A stretch of DNA of 64,000 nucleotides from the NCBI GenBank assembly GCA_016715825.1, contig JADJXO010000008.1, forward strand, positions 1-64,000, in the 5' to 3' direction. The notes below the pieces were generated by a model. That model had not been told where the DNA came from. It ran no database searches and saw only the letters and a list, made by a program, of their open reading frames with translations. Below are positions 38,229 through 47,495 of this stretch, in pieces. Position 1 is the stretch's first letter, and the number at the start of each line of letters is the position of its first letter. The position numbers and the translations under genes are program-made. This stretch comes from Nitrospira sp. GTDB taxonomy: Bacteria; Nitrospirota; Nitrospiria; Nitrospirales; Nitrospiraceae.

Positions 38229-38524
38229 TTTCATCAATTTGAGTGTGAGTTCAAGATTGAGGAGCAACACTGGCGGCCAGAGAGAAGACTCATGACGACA
38301 GACGCTGAGAGCTCGATCAAGGTGCAACACCCTTCGCCGTGACCTACCTGACCTGCCTTTCTGCACGCTATGCACCGGCAACGGTGGGTGGCTCCTACTC
38401 GCCAACTCACGCAAAGCAGGCAGCGTTGCCCGTTGCGCCTGGAGCCACAATGCTTCCGGTCGAGGGCTGCACGAAGCAGGACTATGCGCTGCTCATCGTG
38501 ATCGGTGTAGGCATGGACAACTGA
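38229..38524 (+). pseudogene. Partial copy of the 35963-36685 exported-protein gene (3' end)
   Basis: From about 38295 the DNA aligns with the 3' third of the full gene. The clearest part encodes YLTCLSARYAPATVGGSYSP, then PVAPGATMLPVEGCTKQDYA and LLIVIGVGMDN, parallel to the last ~60 residues of the intact protein, with several substitutions (two of the cysteines are lost). Upstream of it the similarity fades and frames are broken. The copy lacks the signal peptide and a ribosome site, so it is a decayed duplicate. Confidence 0.7.
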
Positions 38525-38731
38525 ACCGCGGTCGCGTACTGACGGTTTGCGTAGTAACCTTTAAAAATACTCCAAGTACCGTTTTTGTTTCTTTCTCTGT
38601 AGCTATGGCGCGATAGCGACAAAAGGCACTCTGTATTTTTTCTGTTTTTATTGGCAGGTCAGGAATGCATATGTTTCGATGAGCACAAAGTCAGATCTCG
38701 GATTTCGCGTTGAGCTTGGAGAAATGGACGA

Positions 38732-39112
38732 ATGCATTTCTTACGGAAGCTCATAAGATTAGCAAAGGCACGAGAAAATCTTCTTAGGCGGATCGGGTGG
38801 GCGTACATCATATATCACTCAACTCTTGCCTGTGCATTCCTTGCCACTATGCCGAGCGGCATACCCAAGCAAGGAGTAGAACTTCTTGAACTTGCTTTCA
38901 TCTTTCTCATATACCCGGCACTCATTCCTGCCGTCTTCGTCTGTGGTGGTTTACACGCTCGCAACTGCGATAGCACATTGCTTGGAATTATGGTGCAAGC
39001 GACGTTCTATCTTGCTGGTGTTGCATGGTACTTTGTCGGTGGGTGGACCTTTTATTCATTTGTCATTCGAATCATTCGTCGCAGTGATAGAGGTAAGGAT
39101 GATCAAATGTAG
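38732..39112 (+). CDS. Membrane protein, unknown, low GC
   Basis: 126 residues, GGAG about ten bases before the ATG. After a basic start (MHFLRKLIRLAKARENLLRR) there are three hydrophobic segments: WAYIIYHSTLACAFLATMP, LAFIFLIYPALIPAVFVCGG and ATFYLAGVAWYFVGGWTFYS, and a charged tail (RRSDRGKDDQM). Base composition is visibly lower in GC than the neighbours, and so is the 200-bp leader, suggesting acquisition by transfer. Family not recognised. Confidence 0.6.
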   Translation: MHFLRKLIRLAKARENLLRRIGWAYIIYHSTLACAFLATMPSGIPKQGVELLELAFIFLIYPALIPAVFVCGGLHARNCDSTLLGIMVQATFYLAGVAWYFVGGWTFYSFVIRIIRRSDRGKDDQM

Positions 39113-39138
39113 AATTCCCCAAGCGTCTCCCGAGCGGT

Positions 39139-40314
39139 TCAAAACACCTGCACGATAAAACACTTCAAATACCGCGTCTCCGGCATGCTGGCCAGGATGG
39201 GATGGTCGGCGCTTTGGCCACGTTGTTCAATGAGCCGGATATCTCGCTTGGCGTCGCGTGCCGCGAGGCGGATGCTCTTCCAGAGATCTGCCTCGGAGAC
39301 GGGATGGGAGCAGGAGCTGGTGACGAGAAATCCTTCCGGCTTCAGCAACTTCAAGCCCAGTAGATTTACATCCTTATACCCCGTCAACGCACCAGCCAAG
39401 GCCTGTTGACTCCGGGCAAAGGCTGGAGGATCGAGGATCACCAGGTCATAGCGTCGCCCCTCCTTCACCAGCTTGCGCATCTCTTCAAACGCATCGGCTT
39501 GGCGATAAGTACAGCGATCCTCCACCTTGTTCATCCTAGCCTGCGTCTTGGCCATGGCCAGTGTGTCTAGACTGACATCAAGGCCCTCCACTGATACGGC
39601 TCCGGCGAGCGCGGCATGAATGCCGAACGCGCCGGTATGGCAGAAGACTTCCAACACGTCCGCTCCTGCCGCGAGCTTGGCCGCCGCCAACCGATTTTCC
39701 CGTTGATCGCAAAACCAGCCGGTCTTCTGTCCCTTCTCCACATCGACGAGAAACTTCGCGAAACCTTCCTGAATCTCCACTTGTGTCGGGCCGCTGCCAC
39801 AGAGAAACCTCCGTTCGAGCGGCAGACCTTCAAGTTGCCGGCTCTTGGCCTCGTTCCGTAGATAGACCCTGGTCAGATTCAATTCTTTCATCAGCACGTC
39901 CGCGATGAGTTCCTTCCGGCTATCCATGCCGAAGGAGAGGCACTGCATGACCAGCAGCTGATCGTAGCGATCCACGATCAACCCCGGCAGTCGATCGCCC
40001 TCGGCATAGATCAGCCGATAGGCATTGGATTGCGCAACCACGCGCTGCCGTAAGCGGATCGCCTGCTGGATTCTGCCCCGCCAGAACGTCTCATCAATGG
40101 GCTCATCCTCAAACGTCAGGAGACGAACGCGGATTTTCGAAGCAGGGTTGTAGAGGCCACGTCCGTAAAATTGTCCAGTAGGGGTCAGGACATCGACCAA
40201 GTCTCCAGCGGTTGCCTGACCGACAAGCGGCCCAACATGATTGGCAAAGAGCCAGAGAGGCCGCCCCTCCGGGACGCGGAGTGAAGTGAGGCGGACGTGG
40301 GCCATGGACGTCAT
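39139..40314 (-). CDS. RlmI-like 23S rRNA cytosine methyltransferase
   Basis: 391 residues from MTSMAHVRLTSLRVPEGRPL (GGGAG eight bases upstream; a start five codons earlier is less likely). An N-terminal PUA domain (LFANHVGPLVGQATAGDLVD; GRGLYNPASKIRVRLLTFED) precedes a Rossmann methyltransferase domain with VLEVFCHTGAFGIHAALAGA (SAM site) and LVILDPPAFARSQ. The late cysteine in TSSCSHPVSE matches the nucleophile region of RlmI-type m5C enzymes. Members methylate 23S rRNA (C1962 in E. coli); the target here is inferred. It is convergent with the small membrane protein gene. Confidence 0.87.
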   Translation of the reverse strand: MTSMAHVRLTSLRVPEGRPLWLFANHVGPLVGQATAGDLVDVLTPTGQFYGRGLYNPASKIRVRLLTFEDEPIDETFWRGRIQQAIRLRQRVVAQSNAYRLIYAEGDRLPGLIVDRYDQLLVMQCLSFGMDSRKELIADVLMKELNLTRVYLRNEAKSRQLEGLPLERRFLCGSGPTQVEIQEGFAKFLVDVEKGQKTGWFCDQRENRLAAAKLAAGADVLEVFCHTGAFGIHAALAGAVSVEGLDVSLDTLAMAKTQARMNKVEDRCTYRQADAFEEMRKLVKEGRRYDLVILDPPAFARSQQALAGALTGYKDVNLLGLKLLKPEGFLVTSSCSHPVSEADLWKSIRLAARDAKRDIRLIEQRGQSADHPILASMPETRYLKCFIVQVF

Positions 40315-40476
40315 AATCTGTTCTCCCATACCATGATGTTACGAACTCTATTACGTGAATGGTCACGGACCGGCTGCTATCAATTCGAACGTCACACGCT
40401 CATTGCTTGACGAACCCCGGCCAGTATGTTTTCCTGAGGATGACACATTTCACATTCTGCATGAGGATAAAGAAGA

Positions 40477-42138
40477 ATGGGCGACAAAGCCACTATTGGT
40501 TCTGCCGTATTGGACCGACTGCATCGCCTCGGCGTTCGTCATATCTTCGGTATTCCGGGTGACTACGTCCTCTCCCTCTATCAATTGATCGAAGCCTCAC
40601 CGATTAAACATGTGGGAACGACGCGAGAAGACTGTGCCGGGTTTGCGGCAGACGCCTATGCCCGAATCAACGGGATCGGGGCAGTCTGTGTGACCTACTG
40701 TGTCGGTGGGCTCAATACCGTCAACGCCATTGCCTGCGCCTATGCCGAACGGTCGCCGGTCGTCCTCCTGACCGGTTCACCAGGTCTGTCTGAACGAACT
40801 CGCACCCCTTACTTACATCACATGGTCCGAGATTTTTCCACTCAGCGAGAGGTCTTCGAACGGATGACCGTGGCTGCGGTCACTCTGGACGATCCCCTGA
40901 CTGCTGAGCGCGAGATGGATCAAGCCTTTGCCGCCCTGCTTCGCTACCGCCGCCCCATTTATATCGAAATCCCCCGCGATATGGTCCACTGTCCGTTGAC
41001 TGGGGGAATGAAGCCGATCTGCATCGAAGATACGCCGAGCGACCCCGCCGCCTTGGAAGAAGCGCTCAGCGAAGTTCGAATCATGCTGGCGTCGGCAAAA
41101 CGGCCGGCTATGCTCGTCGGCGCCGAAGTCGGCCGCTTCGGGTTACAGGACGACTTGGCGCGCTTGGTCGAGCGCCTCAACATTCCCATCGCCTCCACCT
41201 TGCTCGGCAAATCGATCATTCGGGAAGATCATCCCCTCTATGTGGGCGTGTACGGTGGACTCATCGGCCGAGAAGAAGTCCAGGCGTTCATCAACGACTC
41301 TGACTGTCTGTTGATCCTGGGATCTGTTTTATCCGATGTGGAAGACCTGGATGCACGATCGCCGTTGCTGTCTGAAGGACGAACGATCCATGCCACGGCC
41401 GATCGTGTCGCCATCAAGCACCATCGGTATGAATCGATCAAGTTCCAGGATTTTGTCCAGGGCCTGGTACGATCTCCGCTTCCCTCGTTTTCTCATGCTC
41501 CACGCACGCTTCCGACTCGGTCCGTCGCAACCTCGTCGGTTCTGAATTTGGATGCGCCGGTCACGCTGGAGGGGCTGTTCCGACATCTGGATACCGTCCT
41601 CACCGAAAAGACCGTCGTCATTGCCGATGTGGGTGAGTCGCTCTTCGCGGCGGCCGATCTGCACGTGCGCCATCGGTTTGAGTTTCTATCACCGGCTTAT
41701 TACACGTCGATGGGGTTCGCTGTGCCTGCAGCCTTGGGCGCTGCATTTGCCGACCCGAGCCTGCGACCTATCGTCCTGGTAGGAGACGGTGCGTTTCAGA
41801 TGACCGGAACTGAATTGGCCAGTTGCGTGCGGTATGGGCAAGCTCCGATTGTCATCGTGCTCAATAACCGAGGCTATTCGACAGAACGCGAAATTCTGGA
41901 AGGTCCTTTCAACGATGTCCATGAATGGCAGTATGAACGGGTGTGCGAGCTGATCGGCGGTGGCAAAGGGTCACGCGTGAGCACGCAAAGAGAATTTGAA
42001 CAGGGTCTCGCCGCCGCCTTTGCGGACGGAAGCCAGCTTCACCTTCTCAACGTCCTCTTGAACCCGAATGACCGTTCCCCTGGCATGGTACGCTTGGCAC
42101 GTCGCCTCGGAAAGAAACTTTCGACCGACAAGCCATAG
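40477..42138 (+). CDS. Thiamine-diphosphate decarboxylase (pyruvate/indolepyruvate decarboxylase-like)
   Basis: 553 residues. Conserved points of the decarboxylase subgroup are: GIPGDYVLSLYQLIEASP, glutamate in TTREDCAGFAADAYAR (cofactor activation), a His-His pair in YLHHMVRD, and the ThDP/Mg2+ site GDGAFQMTGTELASCVRYGQ with NNRGYSTE. The HH pair favours pyruvate or indolepyruvate decarboxylase over acetolactate synthase. The product would be acetaldehyde or an aryl-acetaldehyde plus CO2. No alcohol dehydrogenase is adjacent. Exact substrate uncertain. Monocistronic, with AAAGAAGA before the ATG. Confidence 0.82.
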   Translation: MGDKATIGSAVLDRLHRLGVRHIFGIPGDYVLSLYQLIEASPIKHVGTTREDCAGFAADAYARINGIGAVCVTYCVGGLNTVNAIACAYAERSPVVLLTGSPGLSERTRTPYLHHMVRDFSTQREVFERMTVAAVTLDDPLTAEREMDQAFAALLRYRRPIYIEIPRDMVHCPLTGGMKPICIEDTPSDPAALEEALSEVRIMLASAKRPAMLVGAEVGRFGLQDDLARLVERLNIPIASTLLGKSIIREDHPLYVGVYGGLIGREEVQAFINDSDCLLILGSVLSDVEDLDARSPLLSEGRTIHATADRVAIKHHRYESIKFQDFVQGLVRSPLPSFSHAPRTLPTRSVATSSVLNLDAPVTLEGLFRHLDTVLTEKTVVIADVGESLFAAADLHVRHRFEFLSPAYYTSMGFAVPAALGAAFADPSLRPIVLVGDGAFQMTGTELASCVRYGQAPIVIVLNNRGYSTEREILEGPFNDVHEWQYERVCELIGGGKGSRVSTQREFEQGLAAAFADGSQLHLLNVLLNPNDRSPGMVRLARRLGKKLSTDKP

Positions 42139-42546
42139 GTACAATCCTTCACCCCTGCCTCCTTTTCCCTACACCCTAAAAGGGAAGCTCCCCCAAGACC
42201 CCAAAAATCTCTGAGGAAAACAACACACATGACATGTTATCGTTGCCACCAGTGATGGCATGTCCTCTGCATCTGTTCCTAGAAGAAAGGGACCGTTGCT
42301 CCGCGCCCATCCAGGCTTTACGCACGATCGCATTTCAGCCATAATGTTGAATACGTAGCGAGAATGTCGAGTCGTACTTTTGTCAAAATGGTGCGAGTAC
42401 CGCTCCTCACGGTTTCGGCCGGCGAGGCCCCGTCCAATTTGACCCGGAGCTGAACAGACAGGACCCGCCGAACAATTTTCGGCGCGTCGTCTGAGCAGCC
42501 GACACTGGTCTTCGCTCAACGGCGATGAACACTATCTTTGGGCCCT
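42139..42546. other. Intergenic region
   Basis: About 400 bp between two plus-strand genes. The open frames in it (for example 42169-42519 on the minus strand) have no ribosome site and atypical composition. No RNA or repeat recognised. Confidence 0.4.
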
Positions 42547-43419
42547 ATGCCACAATATCTCCTGTTCACTGACCTAGACGGTTCGCTGTTAGACGGAAAC
42601 ACCTACTCGTTCGACGAAGCCCGGCCAGCGCTCGACCTGCTCCGCTCCCAGGATATTCCGGTCATTTTGGTCTCCGGAAAGACTTGTGCCGAAATCGAAC
42701 CGCTTCGCGAACGATTGGACCATCAGGCACCCTTTATCGTCGAGAACGGAGCGGCGGTGTATGTCCCGCTCGAGACCTTTGACTTCACTCCGGCACGATC
42801 TCGCCGACGTGCTTCGTATCACGTCATAGAATTAGGCACTCCCTATGCGCTTCTCCGCGATGTCCTCCGACAAATCGAGGACGCGGTAGGAACGAGGCTG
42901 CAAGGGTTCGGCGATCTATCAGTCGATGAGGTCATGGCGACGACAGGGCTTTCACGTGAAGACGCGCTGCGGTCGATGCTTCGCGAGTTCGATGAACCAT
43001 TCTTGGTCAACGGACCTCCCAAATTGATCGAGGAGATCTGTCGCCAAATCGTGACGCGAGGTCTAAATTGGACACGAGGAGGGCGTTTCTTTCACTTGAT
43101 GGGAAACAACGATAAAGGCCGGGCAGTCGAGATCCTGCTTCGATGCTATACACGACAAGGACTCGATCCTGACCTGTCGGATCTCGAGACCATTGGTATC
43201 GGTGATAGCCTCAACGACCTCCCCCTCTTACTTACGGTCGATCATCCGATATTAGTGCAAAAACCGGACGGATCCTACGACCCAGACATCACTCTCCCCA
43301 ACCTCATTCGAGCCCCAGGCATCGGACCAGCCGGATGGAACCATGCTGTTCTGGATATCCTTCAGCGTGCCTCAGAAAAGACACCGCAAGGGCAACCTCT
43401 GAATATCAGAATCAGTTGA
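42547..43419 (+). CDS. HAD-family phosphatase, mannosyl-3-phosphoglycerate phosphatase-like
   Basis: 290 residues from MPQYLLFTDLDGSLLDGN. The HAD motifs are: I DLDGSLLD, II VILVSGKT, III lysine in MGNNDKGRAVEILL, IV GIGDSLNDLPLL. The cap is of the Cof/IIB type and the NDKGRAVEIL signature is that of the mannosyl-3-phosphoglycerate phosphatase group. It would remove phosphate from mannosyl- or glucosyl-3-phosphoglycerate to make a compatible solute. No matching synthase lies nearby, so a different sugar phosphate is possible. Confidence 0.78.
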   Translation: MPQYLLFTDLDGSLLDGNTYSFDEARPALDLLRSQDIPVILVSGKTCAEIEPLRERLDHQAPFIVENGAAVYVPLETFDFTPARSRRRASYHVIELGTPYALLRDVLRQIEDAVGTRLQGFGDLSVDEVMATTGLSREDALRSMLREFDEPFLVNGPPKLIEEICRQIVTRGLNWTRGGRFFHLMGNNDKGRAVEILLRCYTRQGLDPDLSDLETIGIGDSLNDLPLLLTVDHPILVQKPDGSYDPDITLPNLIRAPGIGPAGWNHAVLDILQRASEKTPQGQPLNIRIS

Positions 43420-43450
43420 TGGCGAGCTACTCTTCCCTGTACAGAAGCCG

Positions 43451-43894
43451 CTAATCTTCCGCTGGATTGATGATATGGAGCCCCGCGGTTTTCGATGCTG
43501 CGAGCAGCTGGGTATCGGCGCTGACCACGGTCAACCGCAAGGGCTTCAGCTCTAACGCTAAGGCTAAGTGCATCGCCTGAAGTGATCGAAGGAACGGATA
43601 CTCTAAAGCCAACTCCTTGGTCGCCAGATAGGTCTCCATTCTTGGTGCAATAAACTGATAGAGCCCCTGTTTTGACTCAATCTCGAACTTATGCAGAACA
43701 GAATAGCAATCATCCCGCGTGATCTGCCCCTCTTGGGCGCGCGCACACAGAGTCGTGAAGAAATCCGTGACGGACCATGTCGGAAGGATGGCTACTTTCC
43801 CACGTTTCACCATCAACTTATTCACAATCCGTGTGCCTCGCTCCATACTGTACCGCTTCACCAGTGCAGTTGAATCAAAATAATAGTACGGCAT
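43451..43894 (-). CDS. PIN-domain protein, VapC-like toxin
   Basis: 147 residues. The first strand MPYYYFDSTALVKRY carries the first acidic residue (D7). The C-terminal part LQAMHLALALELKPLRLTVV plus SADTQLLAASKTAGL matches PIN domains. Where VapC usually has an aspartate in a DALHLA motif the sequence reads QAMHLA, so one of the usual metal ligands is missing and RNase activity may be weak or lost. It follows the basic antitoxin-like gene by four bases. Confidence 0.75.
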   Translation of the reverse strand: MPYYYFDSTALVKRYSMERGTRIVNKLMVKRGKVAILPTWSVTDFFTTLCARAQEGQITRDDCYSVLHKFEIESKQGLYQFIAPRMETYLATKELALEYPFLRSLQAMHLALALELKPLRLTVVSADTQLLAASKTAGLHIINPAED

Positions 43895-43898
43895 CTCT

Positions 43899-44168
43899 TT
43901 ACACCCTCCCCTTCAAAATGATTTCGGCCAATGGCCCTTGGAGCTTGGAGAGCCGGTCCTGTAACTCATCGAGCGGGACCTCTTCATACCCTTCTTTACG
44001 AAAGGTGTCCGCCAAGTTACCCTGGTTGAAGGACAGTGTGTCTTGCTTCAGACGATCATTCAAGCGCCGCTTAGCCAGTCGGCTTGAGACTTTTTGTCCC
44101 GACTTGGTCAAGCCTCTGCCCCTGCTGCGTGGAGCACGACTGACGGACACGTCATCCGATCTTTTCAC
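43899..44168 (-). CDS. Putative antitoxin of the PIN-domain module
   Basis: 89 residues, GTG start with GAGGAGG eight bases before. The N-terminal half is very basic (SVSRAPRSRGRGLTKSGQKV; SSRLAKRRLNDRL) and the C-terminal half acidic and helical (YEEVPLDELQDRLSKLQGPL). This charge split suits DNA binding plus toxin binding, but no standard antitoxin fold was recognised. Role inferred from its position four bases before the PIN gene. Confidence 0.55.
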   Translation of the reverse strand: MKRSDDVSVSRAPRSRGRGLTKSGQKVSSRLAKRRLNDRLKQDTLSFNQGNLADTFRKEGYEEVPLDELQDRLSKLQGPLAEIILKGRV

Positions 44169-44199
44169 GATTATGACCTCCTCAGATATGAACGTTCAC

Positions 44200-45339
44200 T
44201 CACGGACCCACCATTGACTCTTCTCGCGGACAACCCACCGGCATCCCCGTTATGACGGGTGACGCATCATCGTCAAGAATCTGTGCCGCAATCGCCTTTG
44301 CCACTTCGGACGACACGTCTTGCTGCATTACGCGAAGCGTTTTCGCCATCGCTTCGCCCTCTGTCAAATGCCCCTCCTTCCCTCCCCGGGCAACCGCCCC
44401 AATGACTTGCCTCGTGACGAGATTCAGAACTTCAAAATCGCTGCACCATCGGACATATTTGAAGTGTGGATCCCCCACCTGGATGGGGAAGAGCCGCACC
44501 GTGCCACGAACGAGTACCTCCGTCGAGCCGGTGTCGACCTCACTTACCTGGGGCCTCACATGCAGCCCCTCTCGAAGCAGCCCTTCGACCAGCGCATGCT
44601 GGGCCAGCTCCCCTTGCTCGCCGGACACCTGTACCGAGAGCACCAGATTTGTCGCGAGAAACTGCTCCAATTCCCTGAATAATTCGTTCGGTCGATGGGC
44701 AGGAGGAATTCCTTGTCCACTAGGGCGAACCACTCGCAAATCCATGTTATAGGCCTCTCGCAGAACCGTGTCTTGAACAGCCGTGAAGAGCGCACGGACC
44801 TTCGCAAGCTTGTCTGTTGCCTGCCTGGCCTCTGCAACCTCCGCGGTGATCGTCCGATCCAATTCCCCGAGCTTATCCATCAACGACACTTCCGCCTGAG
44901 ATCGATTCATCACGGCGAGGGCATGGTGCACCTTCTTGTCCGAGTCGTACCAATTGTCCAGGACTCTGACATTCTCGAGCACCTTCTCGGTCGAGACGTT
45001 CGTCACGCTATCGATCGTCAACCGTCTCTCGGTATTCACAAGGCCCTGGTTCTCGACGATCGAATAGGACTCCTGGTCTTTGGCATGCGAAGCCACTTTC
45101 GCCTTAAAGATGCGTGCCACCGCCGCATACGCCTGATCCTCCGCGCTGCTCCGATTGTCGGCTTGTCCGACCCCGGTCAGATAGTGCGCGGGAGGATAGT
45201 CCGAGGTCCGACCATCGACCCACGTGGGTTTGTCTTTTCCCAATATCCAGGTACATCCACCGGTCATCGGCACGACTCCACAGAGACACAGACCGATCAC
45301 CATCCTTTGCCCCAGCATCGATCCACACCGGTTGATCAT
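44200..45339 (-). CDS. LPP20-like lipoprotein, large
   Basis: 379 residues from ATG 45339, which overlaps the stop of the upstream gene (ATGA); the longer frame is not needed. A lipoprotein signal ends at a lipobox in VVPMTGGC. The mature part begins with an LPP20-like segment (YLTGVGQADNRSSAEDQAYA, then AVARIFKAKVASHAKDQESY). A long region with many charged helices follows (LDRTITAEVAEARQATDKLA) and a C-terminal domain (FRELEQFLATNLVLSVQVSG; VLVRGTVRLFPIQVGDPHFK). It is the last gene of a four-lipoprotein operon. It is likely attached to the outer membrane, facing the periplasm. Function unknown. Confidence 0.7.
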   Translation of the reverse strand: MINRCGSMLGQRMVIGLCLCGVVPMTGGCTWILGKDKPTWVDGRTSDYPPAHYLTGVGQADNRSSAEDQAYAAVARIFKAKVASHAKDQESYSIVENQGLVNTERRLTIDSVTNVSTEKVLENVRVLDNWYDSDKKVHHALAVMNRSQAEVSLMDKLGELDRTITAEVAEARQATDKLAKVRALFTAVQDTVLREAYNMDLRVVRPSGQGIPPAHRPNELFRELEQFLATNLVLSVQVSGEQGELAQHALVEGLLREGLHVRPQVSEVDTGSTEVLVRGTVRLFPIQVGDPHFKYVRWCSDFEVLNLVTRQVIGAVARGGKEGHLTEGEAMAKTLRVMQQDVSSEVAKAIAAQILDDDASPVITGMPVGCPREESMVGP

Positions 45340-46820
45340 TGCAGCACACGCCGAATGATGAACAGGGTTTGGCCGGCAGACAGCGAGATTGCCTGTCCAT
45401 CCTTCCCCATCATGCGATGTCCTGGCGGTTGAACAGAGACCTGATACTGACCAGGTGAGACCCATGCCTTGGCGACGTGAATTTCATCAGGTAAGGTCTG
45501 CCAGCTTCGCTTATCGGCTTCTTCCGAGGCCACCGCGGCCCCCTTGGTGATCAATTCCACCAGCAGTCCCACCCACGGAGCGGCATCTCTCCCCGCCGCA
45601 TGTTGTGCGCCTCGGGTAATGCCTTCCGCCATCGCAAATTTGGTCGCAGCTCTGGCAAGGGCCTTCACCGTCATCGCGGGCAGACGCTCCGAAAGACTCT
45701 GTTCGGCCAGGGCTGTTATATTTTGAGCCAGCTCCGATCGGACGGTCACGGAGCGCCCACGTGAATCCGTCAACGTCATGGCATCAGACGGAACTCGCGT
45801 TTTCTGTCGAACCAATTGCGGAAGCGCTACTCGAACTACCCGCCCATTGAGGCCATAGAGAACGCTGTCGACCATGCGATCCCTCCTGTAGGGCTGATAC
45901 AACACCCCTCTATTTAGCAAAACTAACTGTACGGCATCAAGACTGATCGGCAAATCGAGTAACAGGTCTTCCTTTCGGGGAGCCCGCCCATTGTAGCTGA
46001 TCATCACAACCTGAGCGGATCGCCCACCAGAAATCGAAGGCTCCCAGGTCACATCTGGGAAAGCTTTCCGGTATGACTCAAATTCCGTCGTCAGCCCGAG
46101 GGCCTCGGTTGTGCGTAGGAGATCAGCCCGTAAAGATGGAGGAAACGACATCTTCGCCCACCCACTCATGGCACCATACGCCTCGTAGGCATTCCGATAG
46201 GCGATGAACGCATTGTTGAGATCTCCGGCTGCTTCGTAGAGAATCCCGCTCAGGTATCGAGCAAATCCGTCGTTTCGGTACTTGCCCTTGTCCTTGACCC
46301 GATCGCCAAGCACATTCAGACGATGGTCGACACGACGCACCTCCACCAATGCCTCGTCGACGTGCCCCTGCGCAGCATAGTTCAACGCCTTGATCACGTT
46401 GACCATCACATGCTCGTACGCATCCCCTTCGTAGGGTAAGGCGTTGTCATTGGTCAGAAAGGCGGCGGTTTCGGTACGGATACTCTTGGTATAGAGCCGC
46501 TCAATATCCTCTTCTGCTCGATTCAGTGCTGCGTTGCTGTGCTCGTACTGGCCGGCCAACTGCAGCACCATACCGCGATCCATCGCGTATAAGAGCCGAC
46601 CTCTCGCACCATACTCTTGCTCAGCGTGCTCAACGATCGTGGCAGCCCGATGCGGATCGCCGGCTTGTAAGCTTTGTTCGATCAGAAGATAGTGATTGAC
46701 TGAGAGACCACAGCCCGTCAGGAGAAAAAGAACGACAACTGACAAGACCGACGAGATGGGAGTGGTAACGCCCAACCACACAGAACCCCTGGGGGAAAAC
46801 CGTGGGAGGAATGGTCTCAA
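45336..46820 (-). CDS. TPR lipoprotein, COG3014-like
   Basis: 494 residues. A TTG start at 46820 has no clear ribosome site; a GTG at 46781 after AGGGG is an alternative. A hydrophobic leader ends at a lipobox FLLTGC. The mature part contains TPR-like helices (EQSLQAGDPHRAATIVEHAE; FARYLSGILYEAAGDLNNAF) and a C-terminal beta-rich domain (WQTLPDEIHVAKAWVSPGQY). It resembles COG3014 proteins, which occur with LpoB-like lipoproteins. The overlap with the next gene points to coupled translation. Probably an envelope assembly factor; substrate unknown. Confidence 0.7.
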   Translation of the reverse strand: MRPFLPRFSPRGSVWLGVTTPISSVLSVVVLFLLTGCGLSVNHYLLIEQSLQAGDPHRAATIVEHAEQEYGARGRLLYAMDRGMVLQLAGQYEHSNAALNRAEEDIERLYTKSIRTETAAFLTNDNALPYEGDAYEHVMVNVIKALNYAAQGHVDEALVEVRRVDHRLNVLGDRVKDKGKYRNDGFARYLSGILYEAAGDLNNAFIAYRNAYEAYGAMSGWAKMSFPPSLRADLLRTTEALGLTTEFESYRKAFPDVTWEPSISGGRSAQVVMISYNGRAPRKEDLLLDLPISLDAVQLVLLNRGVLYQPYRRDRMVDSVLYGLNGRVVRVALPQLVRQKTRVPSDAMTLTDSRGRSVTVRSELAQNITALAEQSLSERLPAMTVKALARAATKFAMAEGITRGAQHAAGRDAAPWVGLLVELITKGAAVASEEADKRSWQTLPDEIHVAKAWVSPGQYQVSVQPPGHRMMGKDGQAISLSAGQTLFIIRRVLQ

Positions 46821-46835
46821 CAGTGTCCGCGGAAC

Positions 46836-47474
46836 TTAAAAGACGGTACGCTTCTTTTCGACCACCTTCTTGATCTTCTTTTGCCCATACCAGACCTTGG
46901 CATTACTCTCCAGATCGATCATCTGAAGATCAACCTGATAGAAGACGGCTTTGGTCCCGTCGGCTTCGTCGAGAATGGTGGCAATCGTGCCCTTCATCAT
47001 GAAATCAGCCCCAGTCTCTTTCCCTGGTGACTTCTGAGTCTCTTCGCGCGCGTAGATCGCTTGCTCTTTGCGTTCAGCTCGAACCTCGTCACGCTCACCT
47101 TTGCCGGCCACAAACGTGACCTTCTGGGAATTGGTGAGTTCCTTTTCCAGATCCGTGATGAACGTCTGGACGCTGATATGTTCATGACTGCTGTTCAGCA
47201 CGGTCCCTACCACGACGACAGGCTGACGTTGGTTCGTCTTTTCAAAATTGCCGAGCCACGGATATTGCAGAGCGTCCTTGATCATCGCCTCTGCCACCAC
47301 TCGGGAATCCGTGTCGTTCCACCGACCACTCAGGTCAGTAACCACCCCGGTGTCGACTCGAGTGACCTTTGTTTCATGACCGCAGCCGGACAGGACGAAC
47401 GCAACCGTCACCGTGGCAATAAGCGAATAACTCACTCCTTGGATCACAGGACGCCTCCCAAGCGAAGGGACCAT
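46836..47474 (-). CDS. LpoB-like lipoprotein (penicillin-binding protein activator type)
   Basis: 212 residues. The leader ends at a lipobox VLSGC. The mature part shows the LpoB/COG3417 pattern: DLSGRWNDTDSRVVAEAMIK, VVVVGTVLNSSHEHISVQTF, LEKELTNSQKVTFVAGKGER and a late block QMIDLESNAKVWYGQKKIKK. In enterobacteria LpoB spans the periplasm from the outer membrane and activates PBP1b. In other phyla the same domain occurs in operons with LPP20 and COG3014 proteins, as here. Role in peptidoglycan synthesis is therefore only possible. Confidence 0.8.
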   Translation of the reverse strand: MVPSLGRRPVIQGVSYSLIATVTVAFVLSGCGHETKVTRVDTGVVTDLSGRWNDTDSRVVAEAMIKDALQYPWLGNFEKTNQRQPVVVVGTVLNSSHEHISVQTFITDLEKELTNSQKVTFVAGKGERDEVRAERKEQAIYAREETQKSPGKETGADFMMKGTIATILDEADGTKAVFYQVDLQMIDLESNAKVWYGQKKIKKVVEKKRTVF

Positions 47475-47495
47475 CTTCTACCTATTCAGCACCGT

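Noticed and set aside
42169..42519. Minus-strand 116-codon frame in the gap before the phosphatase gene
   Set aside because: Cysteine- and arginine-rich random-looking chain without start signals.
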